DNA of 62,392 nucleotides from Campylobacteraceae bacterium (lineage in GTDB: Bacteria; Campylobacterota; Campylobacteria; Campylobacterales; Sulfurovaceae), in assembly GCA_027100635.1 (NCBI GenBank), contig JAMOOQ010000057.1, forward strand, positions 1 to 62,392, given 5' to 3'. Shown piece after piece: positions 18,583 to 28,138 of this stretch (positions are counted from its first letter, which is position 1; each line of letters begins with the position of its first letter). The translations under genes and the position numbers were made by a program. The notes below the pieces were generated by a model. That model was not told where the DNA came from. It saw only the letters and a program-made list of their open reading frames with translations, and made no database searches.

Positions 18583-20629
18583 ATTATTAATTATATCTAT
18601 ATTAATATTTTTTATAAGTTGTAGCAAATATCAAAAAGTTGGGTTTGATAATAACCTAAGTTTAAATAGCTATCAAACAGGCAATATTAAACTAAGTGAT
18701 ACTAGAATTATCTCTAATAATAATTACAAAAAAAGATATATAAAAAATAGATATAATAAACAGATTGAAAGAGTAAAATTAACAGACTCCTTTAAAAGAG
18801 AAAACTTTTCAAAAGCAAAACAGGTAAAACTTCTTTCGCTAAAACCATTATTTAAAAGCTCTCAGGCTGTAAAAGTATCTGTAGATAATATCCCTGTGTC
18901 AAAATTTATTGATATGGTATTTGGTTCAATTTTAAAATTAAACTATTCATATAGTGATAAAGTGAAAAGTTCAAAAGCAGTAATAAGCCTTAATATGCAG
19001 ACTAAAACAACGCAAAAAGAGCTTTTTGATATATCTTTAGAGATGTTATCAAATAATGGTGTATCAGTATCTCAAATTAGGTCTCTATTTCAATTTGATG
19101 AAGGGGTTAAGGCTAAGGTAAAAAGACAAAATCAAACTTTTATTTATGGTAGAGATTTTTCATTAAGTGGATTAGAGAATAAAAAGATTACTGTTTTATT
19201 TCCATATTATTATGTTAATCTAAGAAATATGTTAAGAACAGGTTTTACATCATCATCTCCAATTGCAAAAAGTGTTAAAGAGATAGCAGGAGCAAATGTT
19301 TTAATAATATCAGGAGATGCTTCTGAGGTTCATCGTCTACTTGAAGCAGCAAGACTTTTAGATCAAGCATCAATGAAAAAGAAAAAAGCATTTTTATTCA
19401 AATTAACTTATGTAAAAAGTGGTGATTTTAAAAAACGGATAGAATCTCTTTTAATAGCAAGTGGCATCCCTATTGCTTCATCCCCTGCTAAAAGAGGAGT
19501 CTTAATAGTAGATGTTCCTGAATTAAATGCTCTTTATGCCGTTTCAAGCAAACAATCTTGGCTTGATAATATAACTTCTTGGCAAAAAAGGTTTGATAAT
19601 ATATCCGTTTTAGGTGATGAGTCTCATATCTTTTTTTATAAACCAGACTTTAGAAAAGCAGAAGAGCTAATAGGACTTATTAATCAACTTTTAGGGCAAT
19701 CAGCAGAAGGAAATAATAATAGTTCATTAAGAGATAGTAATAGTTCATCCTCTTTCGGCGGTGAGATAAGAGAAAATTATGCAATTTTAGATGCACAGCA
19801 AAATAATATTATGATTAACACAACAGGTGAAAAATATAAAGAGATTTTAAGACATTTAGAAAAGCTTGATAAAACTCCTAAGCAGGTTCTGATTGAGGTT
19901 ACAATTGCAGAGGTTACCCTTTCCGATCAGTTAAGCTATGGCTTAGAATGGTATTTTAGAAAAAATAATACAGCTTTGAATACAAAAGGTATTTCAGTTG
20001 GTGGTACAGGAATTTTGGGTACTATAATTGATGGTGATTGGAGTGCAATTTTTGATGCTTTTGCAAAGAGTAAACTTCTACATGTACTATCTTCTCCTAA
20101 ACTTATAGTTTTAGATAGAGAATCAGCAACTATCAATGTTGGTAGTCAAGTTCCAATTTTAACCTCTAGTACAGATGCTTCTAGTATAAGTTCAACAGAT
20201 ACAACAAGAACACAATCGGTAGAATATAGAAATACAGGGATAATTTTATCTGTAACTCCTTATATTAATTCAAAAGGTGTTCTTACTTTAGATATTTCAC
20301 AAGAGGTTAGTAAAGTAGATTTAGATGCTTCTTCACAAATAAGCTCCCCAACAATTATTACGAGAAGTATTCAAACAAAAATTGCACTTAAATCTGGTGA
20401 GAGTGTTATGCTTGGTGGATTAATTGATAAAACTAGTAGTCAAACAATCAATAAAGTTCCAGTTTTGGGAGATTTACCTATTATTGGCAATGTATTTAAA
20501 ACAAACTCTGATGGTGGAGCAAAAACTGAACTATTTATAACTGTTAAACCAACAATTTTAAAGAACTCTTATGATACCACAATTGTAACAGATGAGATAA
20601 GAAATATATTTAAATATATAAAAAAATAA
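18572..20629 (+). CDS. mshL: Secretin of the MshL/PulD family (lipoprotein)
   Basis: This is the outer-membrane channel of an MSH-type pilus or type II-like secretion machine. I start at ATG 18572, which follows GGAAG and gives a lipoprotein signal with lipobox FISC (Cys17). An upstream in-frame ATG at 18533 would hide that signal. The 685-residue protein has N-domains (about 90-430) with a Ser/Asn-rich gap, then the secretin domain with VPILTSST, NTGIILSVTPYI, LKSGESVMLGGLI and the hallmark KVPVLGDLPIIGNVFK. The motor ATPase, platform protein and pilins are not in the window; transcription appears to end here, before a repeat and an insertion sequence. Confidence 0.9.
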   Translation: MIIRLLIISILIFFISCSKYQKVGFDNNLSLNSYQTGNIKLSDTRIISNNNYKKRYIKNRYNKQIERVKLTDSFKRENFSKAKQVKLLSLKPLFKSSQAVKVSVDNIPVSKFIDMVFGSILKLNYSYSDKVKSSKAVISLNMQTKTTQKELFDISLEMLSNNGVSVSQIRSLFQFDEGVKAKVKRQNQTFIYGRDFSLSGLENKKITVLFPYYYVNLRNMLRTGFTSSSPIAKSVKEIAGANVLIISGDASEVHRLLEAARLLDQASMKKKKAFLFKLTYVKSGDFKKRIESLLIASGIPIASSPAKRGVLIVDVPELNALYAVSSKQSWLDNITSWQKRFDNISVLGDESHIFFYKPDFRKAEELIGLINQLLGQSAEGNNNSSLRDSNSSSSFGGEIRENYAILDAQQNNIMINTTGEKYKEILRHLEKLDKTPKQVLIEVTIAEVTLSDQLSYGLEWYFRKNNTALNTKGISVGGTGILGTIIDGDWSAIFDAFAKSKLLHVLSSPKLIVLDRESATINVGSQVPILTSSTDASSISSTDTTRTQSVEYRNTGIILSVTPYINSKGVLTLDISQEVSKVDLDASSQISSPTIITRSIQTKIALKSGESVMLGGLIDKTSSQTINKVPVLGDLPIIGNVFKTNSDGGAKTELFITVKPTILKNSYDTTIVTDEIRNIFKYIKK

Positions 20630-20697
20630 TCGGAAGTGAGGGTAGAAAAGAACAAATTAGTATCTTTTTTATTTCCATTTTTTTAATGCAATTTTGG

Positions 20698-20823
20698 GGC
20701 ATCCCCTAATGTGCCAATGAAATAAGATTTTTTTGGACGAGATGGCTTCAGCCTATCCCCAATATACGGAGCTAAAGCACCGTGTCCAAAAGCATAAAAT
20801 CCTTAAGTCATTAGGGTATCCCT
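20698..20823 (+). repeat. REP-like hairpin element, copy 2
   Basis: The ends are inverted (GGCATCCCCTAATG against CATTAGGGTATCC). The interior matches copy 1: TGCCAATGAAATAAG, TTTTGGACGAGAT, GGAGCTAAA, then CCGTGTCCAAAAGCATAA. The element lies between mshL and the IS1634-type element, 43 bases from the IS end. The other bases in this 277-base gap are T-rich and show no gene. Confidence 0.8.
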
Positions 20824-20865
20824 ACATCTAAAAACTAGAAAATCAAAGCTTTTTATTATTAATCC

Positions 20866-22090
20866 GACATTCATCACCCCTCTAAACTTAAACTAATATA
20901 AAACAACTAATCATAAAACTCTTCATAATCATCCCCTAAGCACTCCAAAATAATCTCATGATTTTCATTAAAATAGTCCAATTGAGCCCCTCCTTCAAAT
21001 AAAATTAAAACCACAGAGAAAAAATATTGAAAAACCCATCTCATAGTAGGATTTGATATTGGTTTTCCCTTCTGATTTGGAAAAGTTAGGTTATTTTTCT
21101 TCATATTTTTGCGAACTTTATGTTCTAATGCAGAATACACTAGTAAGGATAATGTCATAATCATTAATAATGATGCAATCCGTTCAGGTTTTTTTAAAAA
21201 GATAGAATCAGCATGAAATTTTGGGTCTTTTAAAAATCTAAAACCTCTTTCTACTTTTTGTTGATTTTTGTACTCATTTAAAATTTCTTGGGGTTTTAAT
21301 GACTTATTTTCTAGCTCATTTGTTGCTAAAATAAAAATTCCATTTCTCTTTTTATCTTCATGAAATTTACTTAGATTACTAGTTATATTTACCAAAACAG
21401 TATACTCTGTAACATCTTTAATAGCATCTTTTTTAGGTTTTCCTCTTGTTGAATATCTCTTATGTTCAACAAGCTTAAAGCCCTCTACATCGGAGATTAA
21501 TAGCTTTTTCTTTAACTCTTCTAGTGCTTTTATCGCATCAATTTCACAAGCAAATTTCTGTTTTTCATATCTTATTTTAGCTTTTAAATCTTTTTTACTA
21601 TTTATATCAAATTTCTTGATTGTACCCTTGTTTTTTACATATTCTATCTCTTTGTTATGTACAATTATCCATCTTTGATTTACATCATTATAGTTGCTTC
21701 CTATCTCCAAATATGAGTAGTTATCATCAATAACTTCAAGTTGATTTAGCTCTATAGTTGAAATTATCTCCTTTCCCAATAGTTGGGCTATTGGTTTATC
21801 TTCAAAATATTGTGGAGTCATATATAGTGGAGTACCTGTAAATCCCAAGCCATTGATGATCATAGCGACCACAGCATCCCCATGGCTTAGGGTTCTTTGG
21901 TCTCCTGTGACTATATGGTTATTGACTATTTGAGATATATTTAACTCTTTACACATCCCTGCCACTAAGCCTAGATGCCCTAATTTTTTTGTTTTTATTT
22001 TATTTATTTTTGTAAAACAGATGGTATATTCCTAATATATATATTTATTTCTTATTATATTACTTTAAGTTTATAGGGGTGATGAATGTC
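20866..22090 (-). mobile_element. IS1634-type insertion sequence, internally deleted
   Basis: The 1225-bp element is bounded by inverted ends. The outer 16 bases (GACATTCATCACCCCT) match perfectly, and similarity continues to about 37 bases with only two mismatches. It carries one transposase frame on the minus strand. I see no clear target duplication. The intact ends and damaged transposase suggest it could still be moved by a full-length relative elsewhere in the genome. A second copy of the same end starts at 62271. Confidence 0.88.
20907..21965 (-). pseudogene. IS1634-family transposase with internal in-frame deletion
   Basis: The 352-residue frame matches the two ends of IS1634 transposases. 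The N-terminal DUF4277 part is present (LSHGDAVVAMIINGLGFTG, MTPQYFEDKPIAQLLG), as is the C-terminal DDE part (QQKVERGFRFLKDPKFHADSIFLKKPERI, IMTLSLLVYSALE). Full-length members are ~500-560 residues. Here LLGKEI runs straight into the segment normally well after the first catalytic Asp, so ~150-200 residues, including the expected HLDTT-type Asp region, are missing. The reading frame stays open upstream of the GTG at 21965 to about 22034 (KTKKLGHLGLVAGM) without a canonical start. The enzyme should be inactive. Confidence 0.85.
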
Positions 22091-22124
22091 AGTTATAATA
22101 CTTGGGATAGGTTTTAGTAATTAT

Positions 22125-22763
22125 CTACTTAAAAATTGGGCAGTATTTTGTAATAGGGCATATCTCACAAGATGGGTTTCTTGGTTTACATATAGTTTGA
22201 CCAAAGCTAACAATTGTAAAATTTAATCTATTCCAATACTCTTTAGGTACTTTTTTACAAAGTTCTTTTGTTGTTTCTAAATCATTTTTTGTATCTATAA
22301 AATTTAGTAAATTTGTTATTCTATGAACATGGGTATCTACTGCAATCGTAGAGATATTAAAAGCGTTATTCAGAACTATATTTGCTGTTTTTTCGCCAAC
22401 ACCTTTAATACTTAGTAGTTCATCTTTTTGATTAGGGACACAAGAGTCAAACTTATCTATTAAAGTTTTTGAAACATCTTGAATAGTTTGTGTCTTTTTT
22501 TTGTACATCCCTGTTGATTTAACAATCTGTTCTAGCTCTTCTGTTGGAATTTTAAGCAACTCTTGAGGAGTTAGAATCAGAGCAAAAAGCTCCTTACACA
22601 CTCTAGCAGTATTTTCATCTCTTGTTCTAAGACTCAAAAGTGTTGCTATAAGTATTGTATAAGGAGTTCTTTTAAAACTATTTTTTAAGATATTACTTGG
22701 GGAATCTTTTGGAATATTATTTTGTAAAATTGTTAATAGTTCTAAAAAATCTTTGCTACTCAT
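22125..22763 (-). CDS. nth: Endonuclease III (DNA glycosylase/AP lyase)
   Basis: The enzyme removes oxidised pyrimidines from DNA and nicks the abasic site. The 212-residue protein contains the helix-hairpin-helix motif LLSIKGVGEKTANIV with catalytic Lys120, the catalytic Asp143 in VDTHVHR, and the C-terminal four-cysteine iron-sulfur loop (CKPRNPSCEICPITKYC). All active-site residues are present. It lies 12 bases downstream of nusA on the same strand. The IS end is only 34 bases after the stop codon, so the element inserted just downstream without damaging the gene. Confidence 0.96.
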   Translation of the reverse strand: MSSKDFLELLTILQNNIPKDSPSNILKNSFKRTPYTILIATLLSLRTRDENTARVCKELFALILTPQELLKIPTEELEQIVKSTGMYKKKTQTIQDVSKTLIDKFDSCVPNQKDELLSIKGVGEKTANIVLNNAFNISTIAVDTHVHRITNLLNFIDTKNDLETTKELCKKVPKEYWNRLNFTIVSFGQTICKPRNPSCEICPITKYCPIFK

Positions 22764-22775
22764 ATTTTCCTATCC

Positions 22776-23903
22776 TTAACTAAATAGATTTTCTAATTCT
22801 GTTGTATCTTTTGTTTTATTATGTTTCTTAAACTCTTTAAGATTTGTTTGAGCTGATCTATCAGCAATTCCTTCTACTTCATTTAACTCTATTGTAAATC
22901 CTGTAAGCATTGAAGCTAATCTAATATTTATTCCACTTTTCCCAATAGCTTTTGCTTTTTGATCACTTGTAATATTGACAATAGCCTTTTTATCTTCTAT
23001 CTTTACACTTTGAACTATTGCTGGGCTTAATGATCTTGTTACATAAATCTCAGGAATTGGAGAAAACTCTAAACAGTCAATATTTTCATTGCTAAGTTCT
23101 TTACTTACTGCGTTAATTCTCATCCCTTTAACACCAACGGCAGAACCAATAGGATCAATATTCATATGTTCAGTTTTTAGTGCTAATTTTGCTCTTTCAC
23201 CTGGGATTCTTGATGAACCAACAATTTCAACTATACCATCAGCAATCTCTGGAACCTCTCTTGACATTAAATGTTCTAAAAATTTTGGTGATGTTCTTGT
23301 CAGTTCTAAAAACATCCCATATTCAGGGTCAATTGATACGAATCTTAAAAGAGCTTTTATTGTATCTCCTCTTTTAAATACTTCACCTTTAATTCTATTT
23401 CTTTGAGTTAATATACCTTTTAACTCTCCAATTTCAACAAATGTATTATTTTCAGCATCAACACGATTTACAGTTCCAATTAGTGTTGTTCCTATTTGAG
23501 ATCTATATTTTTCAAATAAATTTTGTTCTATCTTTCTTTGTATATGATACTCCAGCTCTTTAAAAAGATTTGACGATGCCGTTCTCCCATAATCCTCTAA
23601 AACTATCTCTGAACGCAACTCATCGCCAACTTCTATTGTCTCATCATACTCCTCTTTTGCTTGACTAAGTTCAATCTGATGATTTTCTACCTCTTCTTCT
23701 GTATCTTTAATAACTGTTATTATTTTATAAATTGAGTAAGTTCTTGTATCATTATCTATAATAATCTCAAAATTCCCATTATAAGAATCTGTAACTCTTT
23801 TAGCTGTATTAATTAAAGCCTCTTTAAAAGCATCTATGGCTTCATCTTTTGTTATATTTTTTTCATGTGCAATTGCTTCAACAATATCTATTATCTTTTC
23901 CAT
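22776..23903 (-). CDS. nusA: Transcription termination/antitermination factor NusA
   Basis: The 375-residue protein binds RNA polymerase and nascent RNA to modulate pausing, termination and antitermination. The N-terminal polymerase-binding domain spans about 1-125, followed by an S1 domain (GTTLIGTVNRVDAENNTFVEI...). Two KH domains follow, with the RSSRIPGERAKLALK-type segment, GSAVGVKGMRINAVSKEL and AIGKSGINIRLASML. The C-terminal acidic repeats of Escherichia NusA are absent, which is normal for this group. In Campylobacterota nusA is usually not in the rimP-infB operon, and here it precedes nth. Confidence 0.95.
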   Translation of the reverse strand: MEKIIDIVEAIAHEKNITKDEAIDAFKEALINTAKRVTDSYNGNFEIIIDNDTRTYSIYKIITVIKDTEEEVENHQIELSQAKEEYDETIEVGDELRSEIVLEDYGRTASSNLFKELEYHIQRKIEQNLFEKYRSQIGTTLIGTVNRVDAENNTFVEIGELKGILTQRNRIKGEVFKRGDTIKALLRFVSIDPEYGMFLELTRTSPKFLEHLMSREVPEIADGIVEIVGSSRIPGERAKLALKTEHMNIDPIGSAVGVKGMRINAVSKELSNENIDCLEFSPIPEIYVTRSLSPAIVQSVKIEDKKAIVNITSDQKAKAIGKSGINIRLASMLTGFTIELNEVEGIADRSAQTNLKEFKKHNKTKDTTELENLFS

Positions 23904-24099
23904 AAAATTTCCTTTTGATTTTTATATATATTTTCTATATGTAGTTTCTCTAGCTTAAGATGTGTAACTAAATTACCATATTATTAGTAGAGGGGGTTCT
24001 GTTTTGAAGATAGTTATTATAGCTAATCTAACCTTTATCTTAAATAAACTATAATCCTCAAAGATATGATTTTTTTTAAATATAAAAGGGGATTTATAA

Positions 24100-24339
24100 A
24101 TGAAATTAAAATTAGCAAGAACAACATTAAAGTCAAAACCAAAAGTTATAGATATTGGAAAGATAGAAGAGCAGTTAGATAAAAAGACAATATTCTATTT
24201 TGATAAAGATAATTCACATAAAGAGTTAAAAGAACTTATTGAATATTTTGAGGATAAAGAGTACTCTATCTATATGAGAGAGGTTAAATATGGTCTTGAT
24301 GAAAACGAGTATATATATGAAGTTCATATTGTACAGTAG
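24100..24339 (+). CDS. HP0268-like small protein (putative nicking nuclease family)
   Basis: The 79-residue protein starts MKLKLARTTLKSKPKVIDI and contains IFYFDKDNSHKELKELIEYFEDKEYSIYMREVKYGLDENEYIYEVHIV. This matches, as I recall it, Helicobacter HP0268 (MKL.LA.....IFYF...N.HK...). HP0268 has been reported as a small Smr-like nicking endonuclease or ribonuclease. Synteny supports the match: in Helicobacter HP0268, miaB and a DUF374 acyltransferase are adjacent in the same order. It lies seven bases before miaB and is probably co-transcribed. The enzymatic activity is not evident from motifs. Confidence 0.7.
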   Translation: MKLKLARTTLKSKPKVIDIGKIEEQLDKKTIFYFDKDNSHKELKELIEYFEDKEYSIYMREVKYGLDENEYIYEVHIVQ

Positions 24340-24346
24340 ATATTAG

Positions 24347-25639
24347 ATGAAAAAACTTTTCTTGGAAACTCTCGGCTGTGCAATGAATAGCCGAGACAGT
24401 GAACATCTTGTTGCTGAACTTAATAAAAATGAACCTTATAACCTTACAAATAATCTTGAAGACGCAGATTTAATTATTATTAATACTTGTAGTGTGCGTG
24501 AAAAACCTGTTGCAAAACTATTCTCAGAGATAGGTGTTTTTAAAAAAAGAAAAAAAAATGGTGCTAAAATAGGTGTTTGTGGATGTACGGCTAGTCATTT
24601 AGGTGATGAGATTATCAAAAGAGCTCCCGTTGTGGATTTTGTATTGGGTGCAAGAAATGTATCCAAAATAAATTTAGTTTTAGAAAAAAGACACTCTGTT
24701 GAAGTTGATATTGATTTTGATGAGAGTGAATATGATTTTGGTGAGTATAGAAATAATCCATTAAAGTCTATGGTTAATATATCAATAGGTTGTGATAAGC
24801 AGTGTACATACTGTATTGTTCCAGCTACAAGAGGTGAAGAGATTTCTATCCCATCTCATCTTATAGTTAATGAAATTACAAAAGCTGTAAATACAGGAGC
24901 TAAAGAGATTATGCTTTTGGGTCAAAATGTAAATAATTACGGAAGAAGATTTAATAGTGATGAACAATGTTCTTTTACAGAGCTGTTGCAAAAGATTTCA
25001 AAGATTGATAATTTAGAGAGAATTAGATTTGCTTCTCCTCATCCTTTACATATGGATGATCAATTCTTAGAAGAGTTTGCATCAAATCCTAAGATATGTA
25101 AGCAGATTCATGTACCTCTTCAGAGTGGTTCTTCTAAAGTTCTTAAAGAGATGAAAAGAGGATATACACAAGAGAATTTTTTAAACCGTTGCAAAAAAAT
25201 AAGAGAACTTGTACCAGAAGTGACAATCTCTACAGATATTATAGTTGGATTTCCAACAGAGAGCGATGAAGATTTTTTAGAATCTATGAAAGTTTTAGAA
25301 GAGGTTAGATTTGATCAACTTTTCTCTTTTAAATATTCTCCAAGACCTCATACTGAAGCTATTGATTTTGAAAATAAAGTAACACCAGAATTAGCAGGGC
25401 AAAGATTAACTATTTTGCAAAAAAGACATACTGAGATTTTGGATGAAATTATGGAATTACAGCTAGGAAAAGAGGAATTTGTTTATTTTGATGAATTAAA
25501 AACTGGAAATAGAATATCTGGAAGAAGTGGTGGTGGAAGATTAGTTTATGTTGATGGTAGCGAAGAGCTATTAGGACAAATTAAAAAAGTTAAAATTACA
25601 AAAATATCTCGTGCTTCACTTGATGGAGAATTAATATAA
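24347..25639 (+). CDS. miaB: tRNA-2-methylthio-N6-dimethylallyladenosine synthase
   Basis: This radical-SAM methylthiotransferase adds the 2-methylthio group to i6A37 in tRNAs reading UNN codons. The 430-residue protein has the three-Cys N-terminal domain ([25 protein letters not shown]) binding the auxiliary cluster. The radical-SAM motif is [11 protein letters not shown]. The core continues with [38 protein letters not shown] and [10 protein letters not shown], and ends in a TRAM domain ([13 protein letters not shown]). All features are intact. Confidence 0.96.
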   Translation: MKKLFLETLGCAMNSRDSEHLVAELNKNEPYNLTNNLEDADLIIINTCSVREKPVAKLFSEIGVFKKRKKNGAKIGVCGCTASHLGDEIIKRAPVVDFVLGARNVSKINLVLEKRHSVEVDIDFDESEYDFGEYRNNPLKSMVNISIGCDKQCTYCIVPATRGEEISIPSHLIVNEITKAVNTGAKEIMLLGQNVNNYGRRFNSDEQCSFTELLQKISKIDNLERIRFASPHPLHMDDQFLEEFASNPKICKQIHVPLQSGSSKVLKEMKRGYTQENFLNRCKKIRELVPEVTISTDIIVGFPTESDEDFLESMKVLEEVRFDQLFSFKYSPRPHTEAIDFENKVTPELAGQRLTILQKRHTEILDEIMELQLGKEEFVYFDELKTGNRISGRSGGGRLVYVDGSEELLGQIKKVKITKISRASLDGELI

Positions 25640-25683
25640 AAAAAACCAGAAAAAAGTTATTAAGAAAATTATCACTATTTATA

Positions 25684-26268
25684 ATGCCACGATTAATCTA
25701 TATATTTATAAAACTAATATGGTGGAGTAGTAAAAAGAAATATCATTTTATTGATGAGCCAATTAAAGATAAAGCGATAGCCCTTTGTTGGCACTCTGAA
25801 CTTTTTATCTCTCCTTTAGCATATAGAGAAATTAGAAAAGATATTAAGACCTCAGCTATGATTAGTCAGCATCATGATGGAGAATTAATAAGTAAGATAC
25901 TTCTGTACCTAGCAATTAAGCCTCTTCGGGGTTCAACAAAAAAGGGTGCAAGGAGTGTGTTAATTAACTCCTTAAAAGATTTAAAAGATGGCAGAACAAT
26001 ATTAATAACACCTGATGGTCCAAGAGGTCCTAGATATAGTATGAATGATGGTGCTGCTGCTTTAGCTATAAAGCTTAGAGTACCTGTTATGATTATTAAT
26101 TACAGACCGAGTGCATATTGGCAACTCTCTTCATGGGATAAATTTATTATCCCAAAGCCATTTAGCACAATCAATCTATATCATCAAATTATTTACTTAA
26201 ATGATATGACTCAAGAAGAGGCAAAATGGTACTTATCTAATAAGATGATGGAGTATGCTATAGAATAA
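25684..26268 (+). CDS. Lysophospholipid acyltransferase family protein (DUF374)
   Basis: This probable membrane-associated acyltransferase for lipid A or phospholipid has HSELFISPLAYREI (the HX4-5 catalytic region), STKKGARSVL, and TPDGPRGPRYSMNDGAAALA, typical of DUF374. The ATG at 25684 gives 194 residues but has no ribosome site. The frame continues upstream without a stop as [15 protein letters not shown], which looks like the natural basic/hydrophobic N-terminus. GGAGAA at the miaB end is well placed for a non-canonical ATA at 25636. The true start may therefore be upstream of the ATG. It follows HP0268-like and miaB genes as in Helicobacter. Confidence 0.8.
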   Translation: MPRLIYIFIKLIWWSSKKKYHFIDEPIKDKAIALCWHSELFISPLAYREIRKDIKTSAMISQHHDGELISKILLYLAIKPLRGSTKKGARSVLINSLKDLKDGRTILITPDGPRGPRYSMNDGAAALAIKLRVPVMIINYRPSAYWQLSSWDKFIIPKPFSTINLYHQIIYLNDMTQEEAKWYLSNKMMEYAIE

Positions 26269-26314
26269 AAAAGTTTATATAAAAAACTATATAAGAACTT
26301 TTAGCATTTTATGG

Positions 26315-26390
26315 TATAATGTTGTCCATATTTAAGTTTTGATTACTATATTTTTATATAATAAAATAGTAGTGAGTACTTTTAAAAGTA
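26315..26390 (+). promoter_or_regulatory. Extended -10 promoter and leader of the rpsP operon
   Basis: TGGTATAAT (extended -10, hexamer 26315-26320) lies ~110 bases before rpsP. The leader contains an imperfect hairpin (ACTATATTTT...AAAATAGT) and the perfect palindrome TACTTTTAAAAGTA (26377-26390), which could be a regulatory structure. No other gene is seen in the 160-base gap. Confidence 0.5.
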
Positions 26391-26428
26391 TAAATCAAGT
26401 TACAAATAAGATAAATTAAAGGAATAAT

Positions 26429-26656
26429 ATGACAGTTGTTAGAATGACAAGAATGGGTAGAAAAAAGAAACCTTTTTATAGAATAGTAGTTACAGATAGT
26501 AGAAAAAGAAGAGATGGTGGTTGGATTGAATCAATTGGTTATTATAATCCAGTAAGCGTTGAAAAAGAGTTAAGATTAGATAAAGAAAGATTAAATTATT
26601 GGTTAAGTGTTGGTGCACAAATGAGTCCAACAGTTACAAGATTAGCAAGTAAATAA
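26429..26656 (+). CDS. rpsP: 30S ribosomal protein S16
   Basis: The 75-residue protein has the S16 pattern [40 protein letters not shown] and ends soon after the TVTRLASK segment, as in other Campylobacterota. It begins the operon rpsP-khpA-rimM-trmD-rplS, which links ribosomal proteins with ribosome maturation and tRNA methylation. A good AAAGGAA site precedes the ATG. Confidence 0.97.
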   Translation: MTVVRMTRMGRKKKPFYRIVVTDSRKRRDGGWIESIGYYNPVSVEKELRLDKERLNYWLSVGAQMSPTVTRLASK

Positions 26657-26660
26657 TATT

Positions 26661-26900
26661 ATGGTAGAGGAGTTAATATCTTCATATGCTAAACTTCTGG
26701 TTAATAATCCAGATGATATTAGAGTAGAAATTAAGTCTCTTGATGATGCACCAGATGAGATTACTATATATGCTTTAGGCGATGATATAGGTAAATTGAT
26801 TGGTAAAGAGGGTCGTATGATTAACTCTATCAAAACATTTATATCTGGTTGTAAAGCAAAAGGTGGTAAAAACTATCGAATCAATGTTAAGTCTATTTAA
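26661..26900 (+). CDS. khpA: KH-domain RNA-binding protein KhpA
   Basis: The 79-residue protein is a single KH domain with the GKLIGKEGRMINSIKTFI loop, matching KhpA/YlqC. KhpA-type proteins bind many RNAs, often as a complex with KhpB. Its place between rpsP and rimM is conserved across many bacteria. It starts four bases after rpsP. Confidence 0.92.
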   Translation: MVEELISSYAKLLVNNPDDIRVEIKSLDDAPDEITIYALGDDIGKLIGKEGRMINSIKTFISGCKAKGGKNYRINVKSI

Positions 26901-26909
26901 GTTGATATA

Positions 26910-27437
26910 ATGAAAAAAGATTATTTTTTTATTGCTCAAATAGGCAAAACAGTAGGATTATGGGGTGACCTTAAGTTTCATCTCCATACAGATTTTCCAG
27001 AACAGTTTAAGATAGGTTCATTTTTTGAAAGTGATAGAGGTGAACTTGAAATAGTAGATATTAATCTTAAAAGAGGGATTATTAGATTTAGAGGTTATGA
27101 AGCTATTGATATTGCTAAAAAACTTACAAATTGTAAAATTTATATCTCTCAATCTAAAACAGAAAAAGAGTGTATTTTAAGTGAATCAGAACATTTTTGG
27201 TTTGATATAATTGGTTGTGATTTTTATGATAATAGTGAGAAATTAGGTAAAGTATCTGATATTCAAAGAATATTAGATCTTGATTATCTATTGATTTCAA
27301 CTTCAAAATCATTAATAGATGAAGGTTTTGCCAAGACTTTTTTAGTCCCATATATTCCTAGATATATTATTAAAAGTGATATAACTTTGAAAAAAATAGA
27401 GACTAAAGATACAAAAGATATATTAGAGGCTAGTTAA
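26910..27437 (+). CDS. rimM: 16S rRNA processing protein RimM
   Basis: The 175-residue protein helps 30S head maturation by binding S19. The N-terminal RimM domain starts FIAQIGKTVGLWGDLKFHLHTDFPEQF, and a PRC-barrel domain follows (FWFDIIGCDFYDNSEKLGKVSDI...FLVPYIPRYI). Length is standard. It lies between khpA and trmD with gaps of nine and two bases. Confidence 0.95.
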   Translation: MKKDYFFIAQIGKTVGLWGDLKFHLHTDFPEQFKIGSFFESDRGELEIVDINLKRGIIRFRGYEAIDIAKKLTNCKIYISQSKTEKECILSESEHFWFDIIGCDFYDNSEKLGKVSDIQRILDLDYLLISTSKSLIDEGFAKTFLVPYIPRYIIKSDITLKKIETKDTKDILEAS

Positions 27438-27439
27438 TA

Positions 27440-28138
27440 ATGAAATTTTCATTTGTTACACTATTTTCTTCTATAATAGAGGGTTATTTTCAAGATAGTA
27501 TTTTATCTAATGCAATAAAGACCAATAAAATATCCATAGATTTTTTTAATCCTAGGGACTATACAGAAGATAAACATAATCGTGTTGATTCTCCTATGAT
27601 TGGTGGAGGAGCAGGTATGTTAATGACACCTCAACCACTATCCTCAACAATAGATAATATTTTAGATACTTCAAAAAAAGCTCATATAATTTTTTTAACT
27701 CCTGTTGGTAAAAAATTTACTCAAAATGATGCAAAAAGGCTTAGTAAAAAAGAGCATATTGTATTTGTAAGTGGTAGGTATGAAGGGATTGATGAAAGGG
27801 TAATTGAGCAGTATGCAGATGAACTATTTTCTATTGGTGATTATATTCTTACAGGTGGGGAATTAGCTAGTATGGTACTGTGTGATGCAATTAGTAGAAA
27901 TATAGATGGAGTGCTGGGAAATAGTAGTTCTTTAGATGAAGAGAGTTATGAAGAATCAATGTTAGAAGCCCCATCCTTTACTAAACCTTATGAATATAAT
28001 GGCAAATCTGTTATTTTAGATTATTCAAAGGGAAATCATAGTAAAATTTCAGACTTAAAACAAAAACTATCAATGTCTAAGACAAAATTTTTTAGACCTG
28101 ATTTATATCAGATAGTAAAACAAGAGGAAAATAGATGA
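27440..28138 (+). CDS. trmD: tRNA (guanine-N1)-methyltransferase
   Basis: The 232-residue SPOUT-class enzyme methylates G37 of tRNAs, preventing frameshifting. Motifs forming the knotted SAM site are present: [42 protein letters not shown], and [14 protein letters not shown]. It overlaps rplS by four bases (ATGA), coupling it to the next ribosomal protein. Confidence 0.97.
   Translation: MKFSFVTLFSSIIEGYFQDSILSNAIKTNKISIDFFNPRDYTEDKHNRVDSPMIGGGAGMLMTPQPLSSTIDNILDTSKKAHIIFLTPVGKKFTQNDAKRLSKKEHIVFVSGRYEGIDERVIEQYADELFSIGDYILTGGELASMVLCDAISRNIDGVLGNSSSLDEESYEESMLEAPSFTKPYEYNGKSVILDYSKGNHSKISDLKQKLSMSKTKFFRPDLYQIVKQEENR

Noticed and set aside
20907-22034. Functional full-length IS1634 transposase
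   Set aside because: The middle of the protein, including the first catalytic Asp region, is missing, and there is no canonical start for the N-terminal part.
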